A stretch of DNA of 64,000 nt from Pontibacter sp. HSC-36F09. Lineage in GTDB: Bacteria > Bacteroidota > Bacteroidia > Cytophagales > Hymenobacteraceae. A program made the position numbers and the translations under genes. This document shows, piece by piece, positions 19,619-30,588 of the stretch (within the stretch, counting starts at the first letter, position 1; each line of letters opens with the position of its first letter). The stretch spans positions 186,001 to 250,000 of the forward strand of contig NZ_JALKAA010000003.1 in the NCBI RefSeq assembly GCF_024171605.1. The letters are read 5' to 3'. Under the pieces are notes generated by a model. That model saw only the letters and a list, made by a program, of their open reading frames with translations. It did not search any database and had not been told where the DNA came from.

Positions 19619-20473
19619 ATGCGAAAGATAAAGAAATTACATAAAGCAGTGCATGCGCCCATGGGGGACCTGGTAACCTACCGCGCTATACCTACGCACG
19701 AAGTAGAGTACATCGACCCGTTCCTTTTTCTTAACCACCACGGTCCTCAGGTATACAAGCCGGGCAACAGGGGACTGCCTTTTGGTCCGCACCCGCACCG
19801 TGGCTTCGAAACACTGACTTTTATTCTGGATGGCGACATTATGCACCAGGACACAGGCGGCGGAAAGGATGTTATCGAGGCGGGTGGCGTGCAATGGATG
19901 ACGGCCGGCAGCGGTTTGATCCATGCGGAAATTTCGTCTGATAAATTCAAGCAGGAGGGCGGGCCTTTGGAGATTCTGCAACTGTGGTTCAACCTGCCTG
20001 CTCAACACAAAATGGCAGCCCCTAAGTACATTGGCCTCCAAAAAGATAAGATTCCGGTGGTAGAGCTCGATAATGGGAAGGTACGGGTCAATGTGATTTC
20101 CGGCAGTTGGGGAGAAGTGCAGGCACCTATCCAGAATCTGAGCGACATTCATATGGTGAGCATTGAGCTGCAGAAAGGCGGTGAATTCATTTACAACATA
20201 CCTTCAGAGCGCAACATCTTCTTCTACGTGGTGCGGGGAGCTGTCAAGGTAAACGGCGAGACGGCTGAAAAACTCACCTTGGTGGAATTTGCCAACGAAG
20301 GAAAGGAAGTGAAAGTCGAAGCGACCGAGGACGCCTACATTCTCTTCGGCCATGCCCATCCCTACAATGAGCCCGTCGTATCGCACGGGCCATTTGTAAT
20401 GAACACCGAAGAGGAGATTCGGGAGGCCTTCCGCGATTACCAACTGGGTAAAATGGGAACCTGGGAAGGGTAG
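19619..20473 (+). CDS. Pirin family protein
   Basis: 284-residue bicupin. The N-terminal cupin carries the metal-binding motif GPHPHRGFETLTFILDG (about residues 56-72) and the later GSGLIHAE (about 100), as in YhhW-type quercetin 2,3-dioxygenases. The C-terminal pirin domain contains ELQKGGEFIYNIPSERNIFFY. Metal ligands of the first cupin (His, His, His, Glu) are all visible, so it may be catalytically competent, but the physiological substrate is unknown. It is monocistronic, with a terminator about 100 bases downstream that could also serve the convergent pseudouridine-synthase gene. Confidence 0.93.
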   Translation: MRKIKKLHKAVHAPMGDLVTYRAIPTHEVEYIDPFLFLNHHGPQVYKPGNRGLPFGPHPHRGFETLTFILDGDIMHQDTGGGKDVIEAGGVQWMTAGSGLIHAEISSDKFKQEGGPLEILQLWFNLPAQHKMAAPKYIGLQKDKIPVVELDNGKVRVNVISGSWGEVQAPIQNLSDIHMVSIELQKGGEFIYNIPSERNIFFYVVRGAVKVNGETAEKLTLVEFANEGKEVKVEATEDAYILFGHAHPYNEPVVSHGPFVMNTEEEIREAFRDYQLGKMGTWEG

Positions 20474-20569
20474 GAGTTAGATAGTTGAATAATTTAACGC
20501 TGCGGTTGTAGGGACAGGTCGTGTCTTATCCAAACGTGCACCAAATTCACATTAGCAAAACACTTCAAT

Positions 20570-20605
20570 AAAAAGCTCTCTTCCCGGTCAGGAAAGAGAG
20601 CTTTT
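20570..20605. terminator. Bidirectional terminator
   Basis: AAAAGCTCTCTT / AAGAGAGCTTTT stem with A and T flanks lies between the convergent pirin and pseudouridine-synthase-like genes. Confidence 0.88.
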
Positions 20606-20641
20606 CAGGTATAGTATCAGCTAAATTTTGAGCAATTGGTC

Positions 20642-21751
20642 TTATCTGCCTCGCTTCGGACCACCTTTGGGTGCATCTCCTCGCTTGCCGCCGCTTTTCG
20701 GAGCCGCACTTCTGCCAGGCGCTGATTTAGGTGCCGCTTTAAAGCTACCGCCTCGTGAGCTCGGGTTCCTGCCCGGGCTGCCGGCGCCGTCTCTGGCAGT
20801 GCTTGTCCTTCTGGTATCGCTACTGGCTCTGCTGGTGCCGGGTCTTTTCGCTCCTTCACTTCCTTTAGCCGATGCTCCGGGTCTGCTGCCTCTGGCAGGA
20901 CCTTTGTCCGCGCCACTTCTGGAGGGCGCACCTGAGGCACCGCCTTTTGAAGAGCCACTGCCACTTCTCGTACCGGACCGCTCGCCACGGACAGGTCGGT
21001 CGTAGGTGCTTTCCGATGTTTTCCGGCTGCTCGTTCCCTTAGCACCGGGCACGAGGCTGGTCAGGCTGTTTACTTCCTGCGGTGTGAGCACACGCCAGTG
21101 GCCCGAAGGCAACTTGGCCAGTGAAAACTCACCGAAACGTACGCGCTGCAAATGTACTACCTTATATCCCAGGCTTTCGCACATGCGCTTCAGGTAGTGG
21201 TCGGTGCCCGGCTTTAATATAATGCGGAATCGTGTTTGGGTTTCTTTCGATACGGAATTGTTTACCCGCTCTTCACCAGGTATAGGAGCGCCGCCACCGC
21301 TCATCTTCTGCAGAAAATCAGCCGTGATCATTTTGTCCACGGTTACGATATACTCTTTTTCAAACTTGTTGTCGGCGCGCTTCACGCCGCGCACAAAGTC
21401 ACCGTCGTTGCTCAGGAAAATGATGCCCTCCGCCTCACGTTCCAGCATGGCGGTTGGTTCCAGCGTAGCAGGGAAGTTGATGGCACGCACCACATTGTCG
21501 CGCACGGCCATATCGGAGGTGGCCGACATGTTGGCCGGTTTGTTGAAGATCAGGTATACGGGCTTCTCCTGTTTCACACGCAGCATCTCGTCGTCGATGC
21601 GTACCTTGTCTTTCGGCGTTACTTTCATGCCGGAGTCGGTCGGAATTTTCCCGTTCACCGTCACACGGCCCTGTTCTATGAGTTCGTCTGCATCGCGACG
21701 GGAGCAAAAGCCCGAGTCGCTGATGAATTTATTCAGTCTTTTTGGTTCCAT
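20642..21751 (-). CDS. RluB/RluF-like protein with degenerate active site
   Basis: 369 residues. Residues 1-60 form an S4 RNA-binding domain (LNKFISDSGFCSRRDADELI). Residues 62-235 have the fold of RsuA/RluB/RluF pseudouridine synthases. The catalytic motif, normally G-R-L-D-x-x-(S/T)-x-G, reads AMLEREAEGIIFLSND here, so Arg and the essential Asp are replaced by Met and Glu. The usual N-R-Q-I-R-R-M box reads DHYLKRMCESLGY. From about 236 to the end the protein is a Ser/Gly/Arg/Lys/Pro-rich disordered tail. I infer RNA binding, possibly ribosomal, with impaired or no pseudouridylation. Confidence 0.85.
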   Translation of the reverse strand: MEPKRLNKFISDSGFCSRRDADELIEQGRVTVNGKIPTDSGMKVTPKDKVRIDDEMLRVKQEKPVYLIFNKPANMSATSDMAVRDNVVRAINFPATLEPTAMLEREAEGIIFLSNDGDFVRGVKRADNKFEKEYIVTVDKMITADFLQKMSGGGAPIPGEERVNNSVSKETQTRFRIILKPGTDHYLKRMCESLGYKVVHLQRVRFGEFSLAKLPSGHWRVLTPQEVNSLTSLVPGAKGTSSRKTSESTYDRPVRGERSGTRSGSGSSKGGASGAPSRSGADKGPARGSRPGASAKGSEGAKRPGTSRASSDTRRTSTARDGAGSPGRNPSSRGGSFKAAPKSAPGRSAAPKSGGKRGDAPKGGPKRGR

Positions 21752-21893
21752 GTTGTTCGAGGCGTCTGTGAACTTTTTATCAGCACACTTATTTACGCCA
21801 ATCCTTTAAGAAGAAGCAAAATTACGGGAAAATATAGGTTTACCTACTTCTTTGGATCAACCAAAAGATTTCCAGCCGCCCAGTACAGGCAGA

Positions 21894-23234
21894 CTATTCG
21901 TTTTCGAGGGCGTAGGGAGCCTGTCTCATGGAAACAACAAAGCCGATCATACCACCAACCAAAGCCGGGATAACCCAGCCCATACCAAGACTGTAGAAGG
22001 GCAGGTACCGGAGGAATACATCACTGATGCCCAACTCAAATCCTGCAGCGCTCAAACCTTCTACGATGCTCACAACACTCGTCAGCAGTACCGACCAGGT
22101 ATAGACGGCGTGTCTGTTGCGGAGTACTGAGCCGAATAAAGTCAGTATGATCAGGACGATTACGATCGGATAAATGGCCACCAGCACAGGTATAGAGAAG
22201 GAGATGATCTGCGTCAGGCCTACATTCGATATGAGGGCACTCACCAGGGTAAGAATCAGCACATAGTTTCTGTAGGATATAGAAGGGCGCAACTTATGGA
22301 AAAAGCTGGCACAGGCCACTACAAGTCCGATGCTGGTAGTAAGACAGGCAAAGATTATGGCAATACTTAGGATCATGCTTCCGGATACCCCGAACTGCAG
22401 ATCAGATATCCGGCTGATGATGAGCCCTCCATTTTCAAGATGGCCGAGTGCCTGCACGCTCGTGGCACCTGAGTAGGCCAGACCCACATACACCAGAGCC
22501 AAACCGACTGCCGCAATCAAGCCCGCAGTGGTACATACTTTCGCAATTTGCCTCGTACTATCGATACCCTTGGAGCGGATAGCGTTGATTACGATCAGGC
22601 CAAATATGAAGGATCCGATGGTATCCATGGTCAGGTAGCCTTCCTGAAAGCCTTTGAAGAAGGGAGCTGCTTCGTAGGACGCTAACGGAGCCTCAATCTC
22701 ACCTAGCGGGGAGATAATGTTTATGGCCAGCAGAAGGGCCAGGATAATGAGTAGGACCGGTGTGAGAATTTTACCGATCGTGTCTACAACTTTGCCAGGG
22801 TTCAATGCCAGTAGGTAGGTTACCGCAAAGAAAATGATAGAATAGAGCACCATGCCCCAGGAAGAAGTTCTCAGACCCTCAGACAGGAATGGGGCGATGC
22901 CGATCTCGTACGACACTGTACCGGTTCGGGGAACTGCAAAAAGGGGGCCTATGGTGAGGTAGATCACAACCGGGAAAATAAGTCCAAAAAGCGGATGTAC
23001 CTTCGAGGAAATAGACTGTACGTCTTCGTTTTTGGACATGCCGATGGCAATGACGCCCAACAAGGGAAGCCCTACACCGGTCATCAAAAATCCGATAATG
23101 GCAGGTATAAGTTCAGTGCCAGCTGCCTGGCCCAGTGACAATGGAAAAATAAGGTTGCCAGCGCCGAAGAAAATAGCGAATAGCATCAAGCCAATAAAAA
23201 ATGTTTCTTTAAACGAGATTGTTCCTGCTTTCAC
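21894..23234 (-). CDS. brnQ: Branched-chain amino acid transport carrier BrnQ
   Basis: 446-residue inner-membrane symporter of the LIVCS family (Na+ or H+ coupled uptake of Leu, Ile and Val). About twelve hydrophobic helices are visible. The N-terminal signature FFIGLMLFAIFFGAGNLIFP (about residues 12-31) is diagnostic of BrnQ. Other conserved parts are GVGLPLLGVIAIG and TIGPLFAVPRTGTVSYEIG. The C-terminus is short and cytoplasmic. It is not in a visible operon: the next minus-strand gene starts 142 bases downstream, and I see no strong terminator there. Confidence 0.95.
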   Translation of the reverse strand: MKAGTISFKETFFIGLMLFAIFFGAGNLIFPLSLGQAAGTELIPAIIGFLMTGVGLPLLGVIAIGMSKNEDVQSISSKVHPLFGLIFPVVIYLTIGPLFAVPRTGTVSYEIGIAPFLSEGLRTSSWGMVLYSIIFFAVTYLLALNPGKVVDTIGKILTPVLLIILALLLAINIISPLGEIEAPLASYEAAPFFKGFQEGYLTMDTIGSFIFGLIVINAIRSKGIDSTRQIAKVCTTAGLIAAVGLALVYVGLAYSGATSVQALGHLENGGLIISRISDLQFGVSGSMILSIAIIFACLTTSIGLVVACASFFHKLRPSISYRNYVLILTLVSALISNVGLTQIISFSIPVLVAIYPIVIVLIILTLFGSVLRNRHAVYTWSVLLTSVVSIVEGLSAAGFELGISDVFLRYLPFYSLGMGWVIPALVGGMIGFVVSMRQAPYALENE

Positions 23235-23846
23235 TATATTTTATGATCGGTGGGAGGATATATTTAACTGTACTGCAAGTAAATATCCAATCCGGCAAAA
23301 TCCTACATTTATCTTGTGTTTAGTGTCAACAGCAATAATTTCAGTGCTAATTATCACCTTGGCGTTTAGGTTTATAACGAATACGCAGCCTTCGACCGAT
23401 GCCCCAACTTTCCAGTCTCTGTGTGCTCTGATAGGAATAGGTGTGCTTATTTGATGAAGTCGGAATGAGCGTTTTCGGCGCACTTATGAAGGAAAAGCCG
23501 GTAGGTGCAACCTTCTCTTATTGAATGAAAGCTGGTAGGGCTTGTCTCCATGCAGCATTAAAAATTAAGGAATCATTATATTTCTTAATATTGAGTGCAA
23601 ACCGTAGGCTGCATATTTTGCCCCGGATCGGATCTCAAAACCTGTATATAAATAGACTTATACGATCATCCGCTAAAAGCTCCAAGTGATTTACTCGGCG
23701 CATATTTTATTTAGAAGATGAACTTATTGATAATGTGGTGCTTAATTTTCTTCAGAGGCCAACACCTATACCTGCGGAGTTCAGGTTTGAAACCATTTTA
23801 GCCCGCTCAGGCTTATATATGCAATTACCCGAAGCAACCACCCATT
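23235..23846. other. Gene-free interval
   Basis: About 610 bases upstream of brnQ and of the small hypothetical gene. Short open frames on both strands lack family resemblance. It holds one AGGTATA-motif copy near 23767 and no clear terminator or promoter. Confidence 0.5.
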
Positions 23847-24113
23847 ATGCTGGAATATTCCATGTTCGAAAGGCTCCCTTACCGGAGCCAGCGCGAAGCC
23901 CTTAAAAGAGAAGGCACGCTCATAGCGCGACGCCAGGTAAACGGGTATACAATCCTGCTTTACATTTTGGAACACACTTTTGTGGAGGTATGGACGGGCA
24001 CGGAGGCCGAAGTGGTGACTACCTTTAAGAAATCCTCAAACGCAATGGCAGTTTTAGAGCCCTACATTGAGGCAATGGAGTCGGTAGATTGGTTAGGAGA
24101 GAACGAAGTTTGA
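23847..24113 (+). CDS. Small conserved-looking hypothetical protein
   Basis: 88 residues, without signal peptide or membrane helix. The sequence FERLPYRSQREALKREGTLI followed by alternating hydrophobic strands (YTILLYILEHTFVEVWTG) and a C-terminal helix suggests a compact alpha/beta domain. It looks coding because it ends right before a strong terminator on the same strand and has a balanced amino-acid composition. An alternative start is MFERLPY at 23862. I do not recognise a named family and assign no function. Confidence 0.6.
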   Translation: MLEYSMFERLPYRSQREALKREGTLIARRQVNGYTILLYILEHTFVEVWTGTEAEVVTTFKKSSNAMAVLEPYIEAMESVDWLGENEV

Positions 24114-24141
24114 CCACGCCAGATGTAAAAAGCACTTGTTT

Positions 24142-24178
24142 AAAAAAGAAGGGAAGGCCTGTAGCCTTCCCTTCTTTG
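24142..24178. terminator. Bidirectional terminator
   Basis: AAAGAAGGGAAGGC / GCCTTCCCTTCTTT stem with A and T runs lies between the convergent small hypothetical gene and the flavin monooxygenase gene. Confidence 0.92.
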
Positions 24179-24202
24179 TTTCAGCATGCGGTATACCTCA
24201 AG

Positions 24203-26282
<2,080 letters not shown>

Positions 26283-28718
26283 TTACTCACATCCAATATA
26301 CTCTCCACTGCCGATCGGAGCACCAGGAGGCAGACTGAGTACTTTAGCCGGCTTCACTTCCTCCGGTTTATCCATGCGTGCCAGCGCGAAATCCAGATGT
26401 GCTTTGTAGCCGGTATCGCGTGTGCGCTTGGCCTGACTGGTAGCATGCTGCTTGATGTCGGCAAGTGCACTTGTGGCAATGGCGCGTGCCTGGTAAGAGG
26501 CGTTCTCGTCCTGTGCCAGGGCCATCAGGTGGGTAAGCACCACCTGCTCGGTTTGCAGTTGCACCTGTGCGGCCAGTCCGTTCTGGCGCCTGCTTTTCCA
26601 GGTGTTCTCTATAAGTTGGCTGGTGACATCCTGCAGACTGAGGGTATTATAACGGGCGCCAAACTCTACCAACCGCGTGGCACGCTGCGGGTGCAGCAAA
26701 AAGGAAAGCGAGAACTCAGCAGAGGCCTGTGCGGCTGCCAAGGGATCGAAGGTGAGGCCCGTTCTTTTCGTGAATAGCTCCCGGTTGTTGCCCAGACCCG
26801 GCGCACGCGGCGGTATCAGCGCAATAATGTTTTCGGGTAGGGTGAGCACTTCCGGTGAAATTGTATGAAGCATGGCATCGAGGGCTTTCTGCTGCTCTCT
26901 TTTATCGAGCACTTCGGTTACTAATTGCTTATCGCCACGCAGGGCGTAGGTATAGCGCATGCCGCCGATCAGCTTGGCTGCCGCCTCGGTCTGGTAACGG
27001 TGGAAGTTATAGATTGGTACCAGTACATCCTCTAGCATACTCATCGGCGCATTGGTTTTTATGTTCTTTTCAGAGAAATTCTGAAGGGCTTTGCGGCGTA
27101 CATCGAGCACACGCATCAGTTCATCGCTTGCATTCGTGCCGTTGTCCCAAAGGTGGGCGGTGGGGTGAGCGCCACCGGGAGCGCGGGCATCCGTGTCCGA
27201 AATAAAAGTCAATCCCTGCGCGCGGCCCTGTGCCAGCAGTTCATCCAGTGCTTTCTTCTCGTCAGTTCCTTTCGGGAAGTGCTGATAACCATAAATGACG
27301 GCCAGCTTGTCCCACTCACCGATGTTGATGCCATAGGCATTGCTAATGTTGATCTTGCCGGCTCTGTCCAGCTGCACCTGCGGGTGCGGGTAGTCCATCA
27401 CGGAGGCATTGTTGTTAGCGTCGTAGTTGTGCATGATGCCCAGCGTATGGCCCAGTTCGTGTGCCGATAACTGCCTGATGCGTGCCAGTGCCATCTCCAT
27501 CATAGCTTTGTTCTCCGGTTTTCCATCTTCATAAGGCGCCAGCAAGCCCTCCGCGATCAGGTAATCCTGACGTACGCGCAAAGAGCCCAGCGACACGTGT
27601 CCTTTGATGATCTCACCGGTGCGCGGGTCTATAACAGAAGCGCCGTACGACCAACCGCGGGTGCTGCGGTGCACCCACTGAATCATGTTGTAGCGCACGT
27701 CCATCGGGTCTGCTGTGTCAGGCAACACCTCCACCCGGAAGGCATCCTTATACCCGGCCGCCTCAAAAGCCTGGTTCCACCAGCGGGCTCCATCCAGCAG
27801 GGCAGAGCGGATCTGCTCCGGCGCCCCATTGTCTACATAATACACGATCGGCTTCACCGCTTCCGATACCTTGGCCGAAGGGTTCTTTTTCTGCAGACGA
27901 TGGCGGGCAATGTAACGCTTTTCAATGTTTTCGTTTACCGGCGTGGCATAGTCGAAGTAGGAGATGCCAAAGTAGCCGGCTCGCGGATCGGCCTCACGTG
28001 GAGTATAATTGTTGTCGGGCAGTTCGATGAAAGAATGATGCTGGCGCAGGGTGACGGCCTGCGGGTTGGGAGCTACGCTGCGCACAATAAAGCCACCATT
28101 GTCGCTTGTGAAAGTCAGAGTAGACTCGAACTCGGTGTTTTTGGGGAAGTTTTTGATGCGTGGCAGGTATAGCGCCGAGCGGCTGGCGTCGAGGCGGTAG
28201 GTGCCCTGGCCCGCTCGCTTGATGCTACCGATGACATCGTGGGCATCTTGCAACAGAAAGTCAGTTGCGTCTACCAGCACACGTTTTCCATCTGCTGCCT
28301 CCGCCTTAAAACCCCATAAAACCGATTGCGCAAAAGATTCTTCCACGGCGCGTGCTTCGTTTTGATTGTCGGTGATGGCTCTATAGCGCAGGTTCGGCTG
28401 CACGAGCAGCACTTTAGGACCAACTTTTTTGAAGGACACAATGCGCTCGCCTCCCAATTGCCCGCGGTCGAGGCCTATGTCGTTGGAGCCTAGCCCGCCC
28501 GGCAGTGAGTTCACATACAGAAAATCATAGTCGAGCTTGTCAATCTCGAGCCATACCTTACCGCTTTGCTCATCCCAGTAAAAAGGGAAAAAGCCATTGA
28601 ATTTTTTCATCCCCGCGGTTTTGGAGGCAATGCTGGGCAGGGTTTGCGCTGTAGTGCTGCCCAAAGCCAAAAGCGGGAGGAGCAGGAGGAGAATCAGATT
28701 TTTGCAAGTCAATGTCAT
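26283..28718 (-). CDS. Secreted zinc-dependent metalloprotease (DUF5117/DUF4953)
   Basis: 811 residues from ATG 28718. The signal peptide MTLTCKNLILLLLLPLLALG follows that codon, while the in-frame upstream ATG at 28766 would hide it. The layout matches the gene at 12051: a beta-rich DUF5117 part, the linker KPIVYYVDNGAPEQIRSALL, then HELGHTLGIMHNYDANN near residue 419 as the HExxHxxGxxH zinc site and SVMDYPHPQVQ as probable Met-turn. The C-terminus has an unusual GSGEYIGCE end. It is exported by prediction with unknown substrate, and appears to be a diverged paralogue rather than a recent copy. Confidence 0.87.
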   Translation of the reverse strand: MTLTCKNLILLLLLPLLALGSTTAQTLPSIASKTAGMKKFNGFFPFYWDEQSGKVWLEIDKLDYDFLYVNSLPGGLGSNDIGLDRGQLGGERIVSFKKVGPKVLLVQPNLRYRAITDNQNEARAVEESFAQSVLWGFKAEAADGKRVLVDATDFLLQDAHDVIGSIKRAGQGTYRLDASRSALYLPRIKNFPKNTEFESTLTFTSDNGGFIVRSVAPNPQAVTLRQHHSFIELPDNNYTPREADPRAGYFGISYFDYATPVNENIEKRYIARHRLQKKNPSAKVSEAVKPIVYYVDNGAPEQIRSALLDGARWWNQAFEAAGYKDAFRVEVLPDTADPMDVRYNMIQWVHRSTRGWSYGASVIDPRTGEIIKGHVSLGSLRVRQDYLIAEGLLAPYEDGKPENKAMMEMALARIRQLSAHELGHTLGIMHNYDANNNASVMDYPHPQVQLDRAGKINISNAYGINIGEWDKLAVIYGYQHFPKGTDEKKALDELLAQGRAQGLTFISDTDARAPGGAHPTAHLWDNGTNASDELMRVLDVRRKALQNFSEKNIKTNAPMSMLEDVLVPIYNFHRYQTEAAAKLIGGMRYTYALRGDKQLVTEVLDKREQQKALDAMLHTISPEVLTLPENIIALIPPRAPGLGNNRELFTKRTGLTFDPLAAAQASAEFSLSFLLHPQRATRLVEFGARYNTLSLQDVTSQLIENTWKSRRQNGLAAQVQLQTEQVVLTHLMALAQDENASYQARAIATSALADIKQHATSQAKRTRDTGYKAHLDFALARMDKPEEVKPAKVLSLPPGAPIGSGEYIGCE

Positions 28719-28909
28719 AGAGTCAGGTATAGGGTGATGTCGTGTAAGCAGGCTTAAGTTACACATTTAGAGCATAGGATACCGAAAATATAGTGTAAAT
28801 TGCATTAAACGATAACCTGATCTGAAACATAAAACTTTAAGAGCTCAGGTCAGTACATATTCTCTAAGTGCTCTTTGAGTAAAACCAGTACAAACAAATA
28901 ATTATCCCT

Positions 28910-29434
28910 ATGAAAAAGATTCTGATGGCCATCTCAGCCTTCGCGCTTCTGTCAGCCTGTGGCAACGAACAGAAGTCAGAGTATGAACGCTACTACGACA
29001 GTGATTACCAGCCCGACACTACAGCCGTAGCCTCACGTCCGCAACCGCCGCGACCGGCCACGACGCCACCTGCTGGAGGCGCCACGCAGGACGTGCAGAC
29101 AACTCCGGCCGGCACACCGACCGGACCGGAAACCACCGCAACAGCAGAGCAGCCAAAAGAGGCACTTGCCGGAGACTTTGCGAAAGGCGAAAAACTGATT
29201 GCCGGATCTGACTGCCTGGCTTGCCACAAAGTAGACCAGAAAGTAGTAGGCCCTTCGTATGAAGAAGTGGCGCAGAAGTATGAGGCTAACGATAAAAACT
29301 TAAGTTACCTGGCTGGCAAGATCATTAAGGGTGGTGCCGGTGTTTGGGGACAAATCCCGATGCCTCCGCATCCGAACCTGAGCGAAGGCGATGCCAAGGA
29401 GATGTCGCGCTACATCCTTTCACTCCGCAAATAA
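28910..29434 (+). CDS. Class I cytochrome c lipoprotein
   Basis: 174 residues. The signal peptide ends in lipobox LLSAC (lipidated Cys about residue 17), so the protein is likely anchored in the periplasm. A Pro/Thr-rich flexible linker (about 35-85) precedes one cytochrome c domain with the haem-binding motif CLACH (about residue 101) and the distal methionine in GQIPMPPHPNL (about 147). Its composition resembles single-haem electron carriers fused to linkers in Bacteroidota. A terminal oxidase or alternative complex III partner is possible but none is encoded here. It is monocistronic, with a terminator close behind. Confidence 0.9.
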   Translation: MKKILMAISAFALLSACGNEQKSEYERYYDSDYQPDTTAVASRPQPPRPATTPPAGGATQDVQTTPAGTPTGPETTATAEQPKEALAGDFAKGEKLIAGSDCLACHKVDQKVVGPSYEEVAQKYEANDKNLSYLAGKIIKGGAGVWGQIPMPPHPNLSEGDAKEMSRYILSLRK

Positions 29435-29446
29435 CCTGACTGTATG

Positions 29447-29489
29447 AAGCTGTCCCGGTACCTGAGAAGGTATAGGGACAGCTTTTTTT
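29447..29489 (+). terminator. Intrinsic terminator after cytochrome gene
   Basis: AAGCTGTCCC / GGGACAGCTT stem with a T7 tail. Its loop contains a copy of the iterated AGGTATA motif, and two overlapping TATACCT copies follow at 29489 and 29495. Confidence 0.92.
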
Positions 29490-29518
29490 ATACCTATACC
29501 TAATCAAGCCAACACGCC

Positions 29519-30421
29519 ATGAGCAGAGCCAAAAATTACAGTGAATTGGAAGCAGAACTGGTGCTCGACGCGAAGGCGACGCTGGGGGAAGGGGCCATCT
29601 GGCATCCGTCTGAGAAACGCCTTTACTGGGTGGATATAGAAGGCCGTGAGCTGCATCTGTTTGACCCCACTACCGACGAAAACAAGGCCTGGCCGGTTGG
29701 AGAGCGGGTCGGTACAGTAGTGCCGGTGGTCAATGGCGGGGCTTTGGTGGCCCTGCAGAATGGCGTGCATTTCATCAATACCGAAACAGGCGAGCTTTCA
29801 TTTGTAGCCAATCCCCTTGAGCGAGATGATATCCGGTTCAATGACGGGAAATGTGACCCGGCCGGCAGATTTTGGGTAGGCACCATGGCGCTCGATTCAC
29901 GGGAAGGAGCCGCTGCGCTCTACCTGATGGAGCATGACGGGCAGATGACCCAGGTGCTGGAAAACCTGAGCGTTTCGAATGGCCTCGTTTGGACGGCAGA
30001 CAAGCAACACATGTACTTGATTGACACACCCACCCGCAAGGTCCAGCGGTATACTTACGACCATGAGGCAGGAACCATCCGGAAGGAGCGGGATGCGATT
30101 GCTATACCTGAGCACGAAGGAAAACCCGATGGGATGACCATCGATGAAAAAGGGCGGCTGTGGATCGCGCTCTATGGAGGCGGTGGCGTAGGCTGCTGGG
30201 ATCCGGAAACCGGCGAAATGCTCCTGAAAGTGACAGTACCTGCCCCGCATACCACCTCCTGTGCCTTCGGCGGTGAGCGGCTCGACACTCTCTACATCAC
30301 CACCGCCCGCGACGGCCTGGACAATGAACAACTTCACCAATACCCGTTAAGCGGCGGTGTATTTGCCCTTAGACCTGATGCCAAAGGCGTACCTGCAAAC
30401 TTTTTCCTGAGTCGTTTGTAA
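29519..30421 (+). CDS. SMP-30/gluconolactonase family protein
   Basis: 300-residue six-bladed beta-propeller of the SMP-30/regucalcin family (sugar lactone hydrolases). Visible family motifs are TLGEGAIWHPSEKRLYWVD near the N-terminus (catalytic metal Glu), RFNDGKCDPAGRFWVGTM (about 103-120, metal-binding Asn) and a later KPDGMTIDEKGRLWIAL (metal Asp about 203). There is no signal peptide, so it is probably cytoplasmic. It could hydrolyse gluconolactone or another aldonolactone. No sugar operon surrounds it, so the substrate is open. Confidence 0.9.
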   Translation: MSRAKNYSELEAELVLDAKATLGEGAIWHPSEKRLYWVDIEGRELHLFDPTTDENKAWPVGERVGTVVPVVNGGALVALQNGVHFINTETGELSFVANPLERDDIRFNDGKCDPAGRFWVGTMALDSREGAAALYLMEHDGQMTQVLENLSVSNGLVWTADKQHMYLIDTPTRKVQRYTYDHEAGTIRKERDAIAIPEHEGKPDGMTIDEKGRLWIALYGGGGVGCWDPETGEMLLKVTVPAPHTTSCAFGGERLDTLYITTARDGLDNEQLHQYPLSGGVFALRPDAKGVPANFFLSRL

Positions 30422-30588
30422 GGTATAGTGTGTATTCAGGTCTGTCTGCGAAACGATTGGATTGAGTCGCTGCTACCTTAGTAATGTTCACCAAAGCTTC
30501 ACATGTTATACCTATACCTGATCGCGCTCGGATAATAGCCATGCAGATCTTTCAATTCAAAACGCATAACTCAAAACTAAAATAAACT

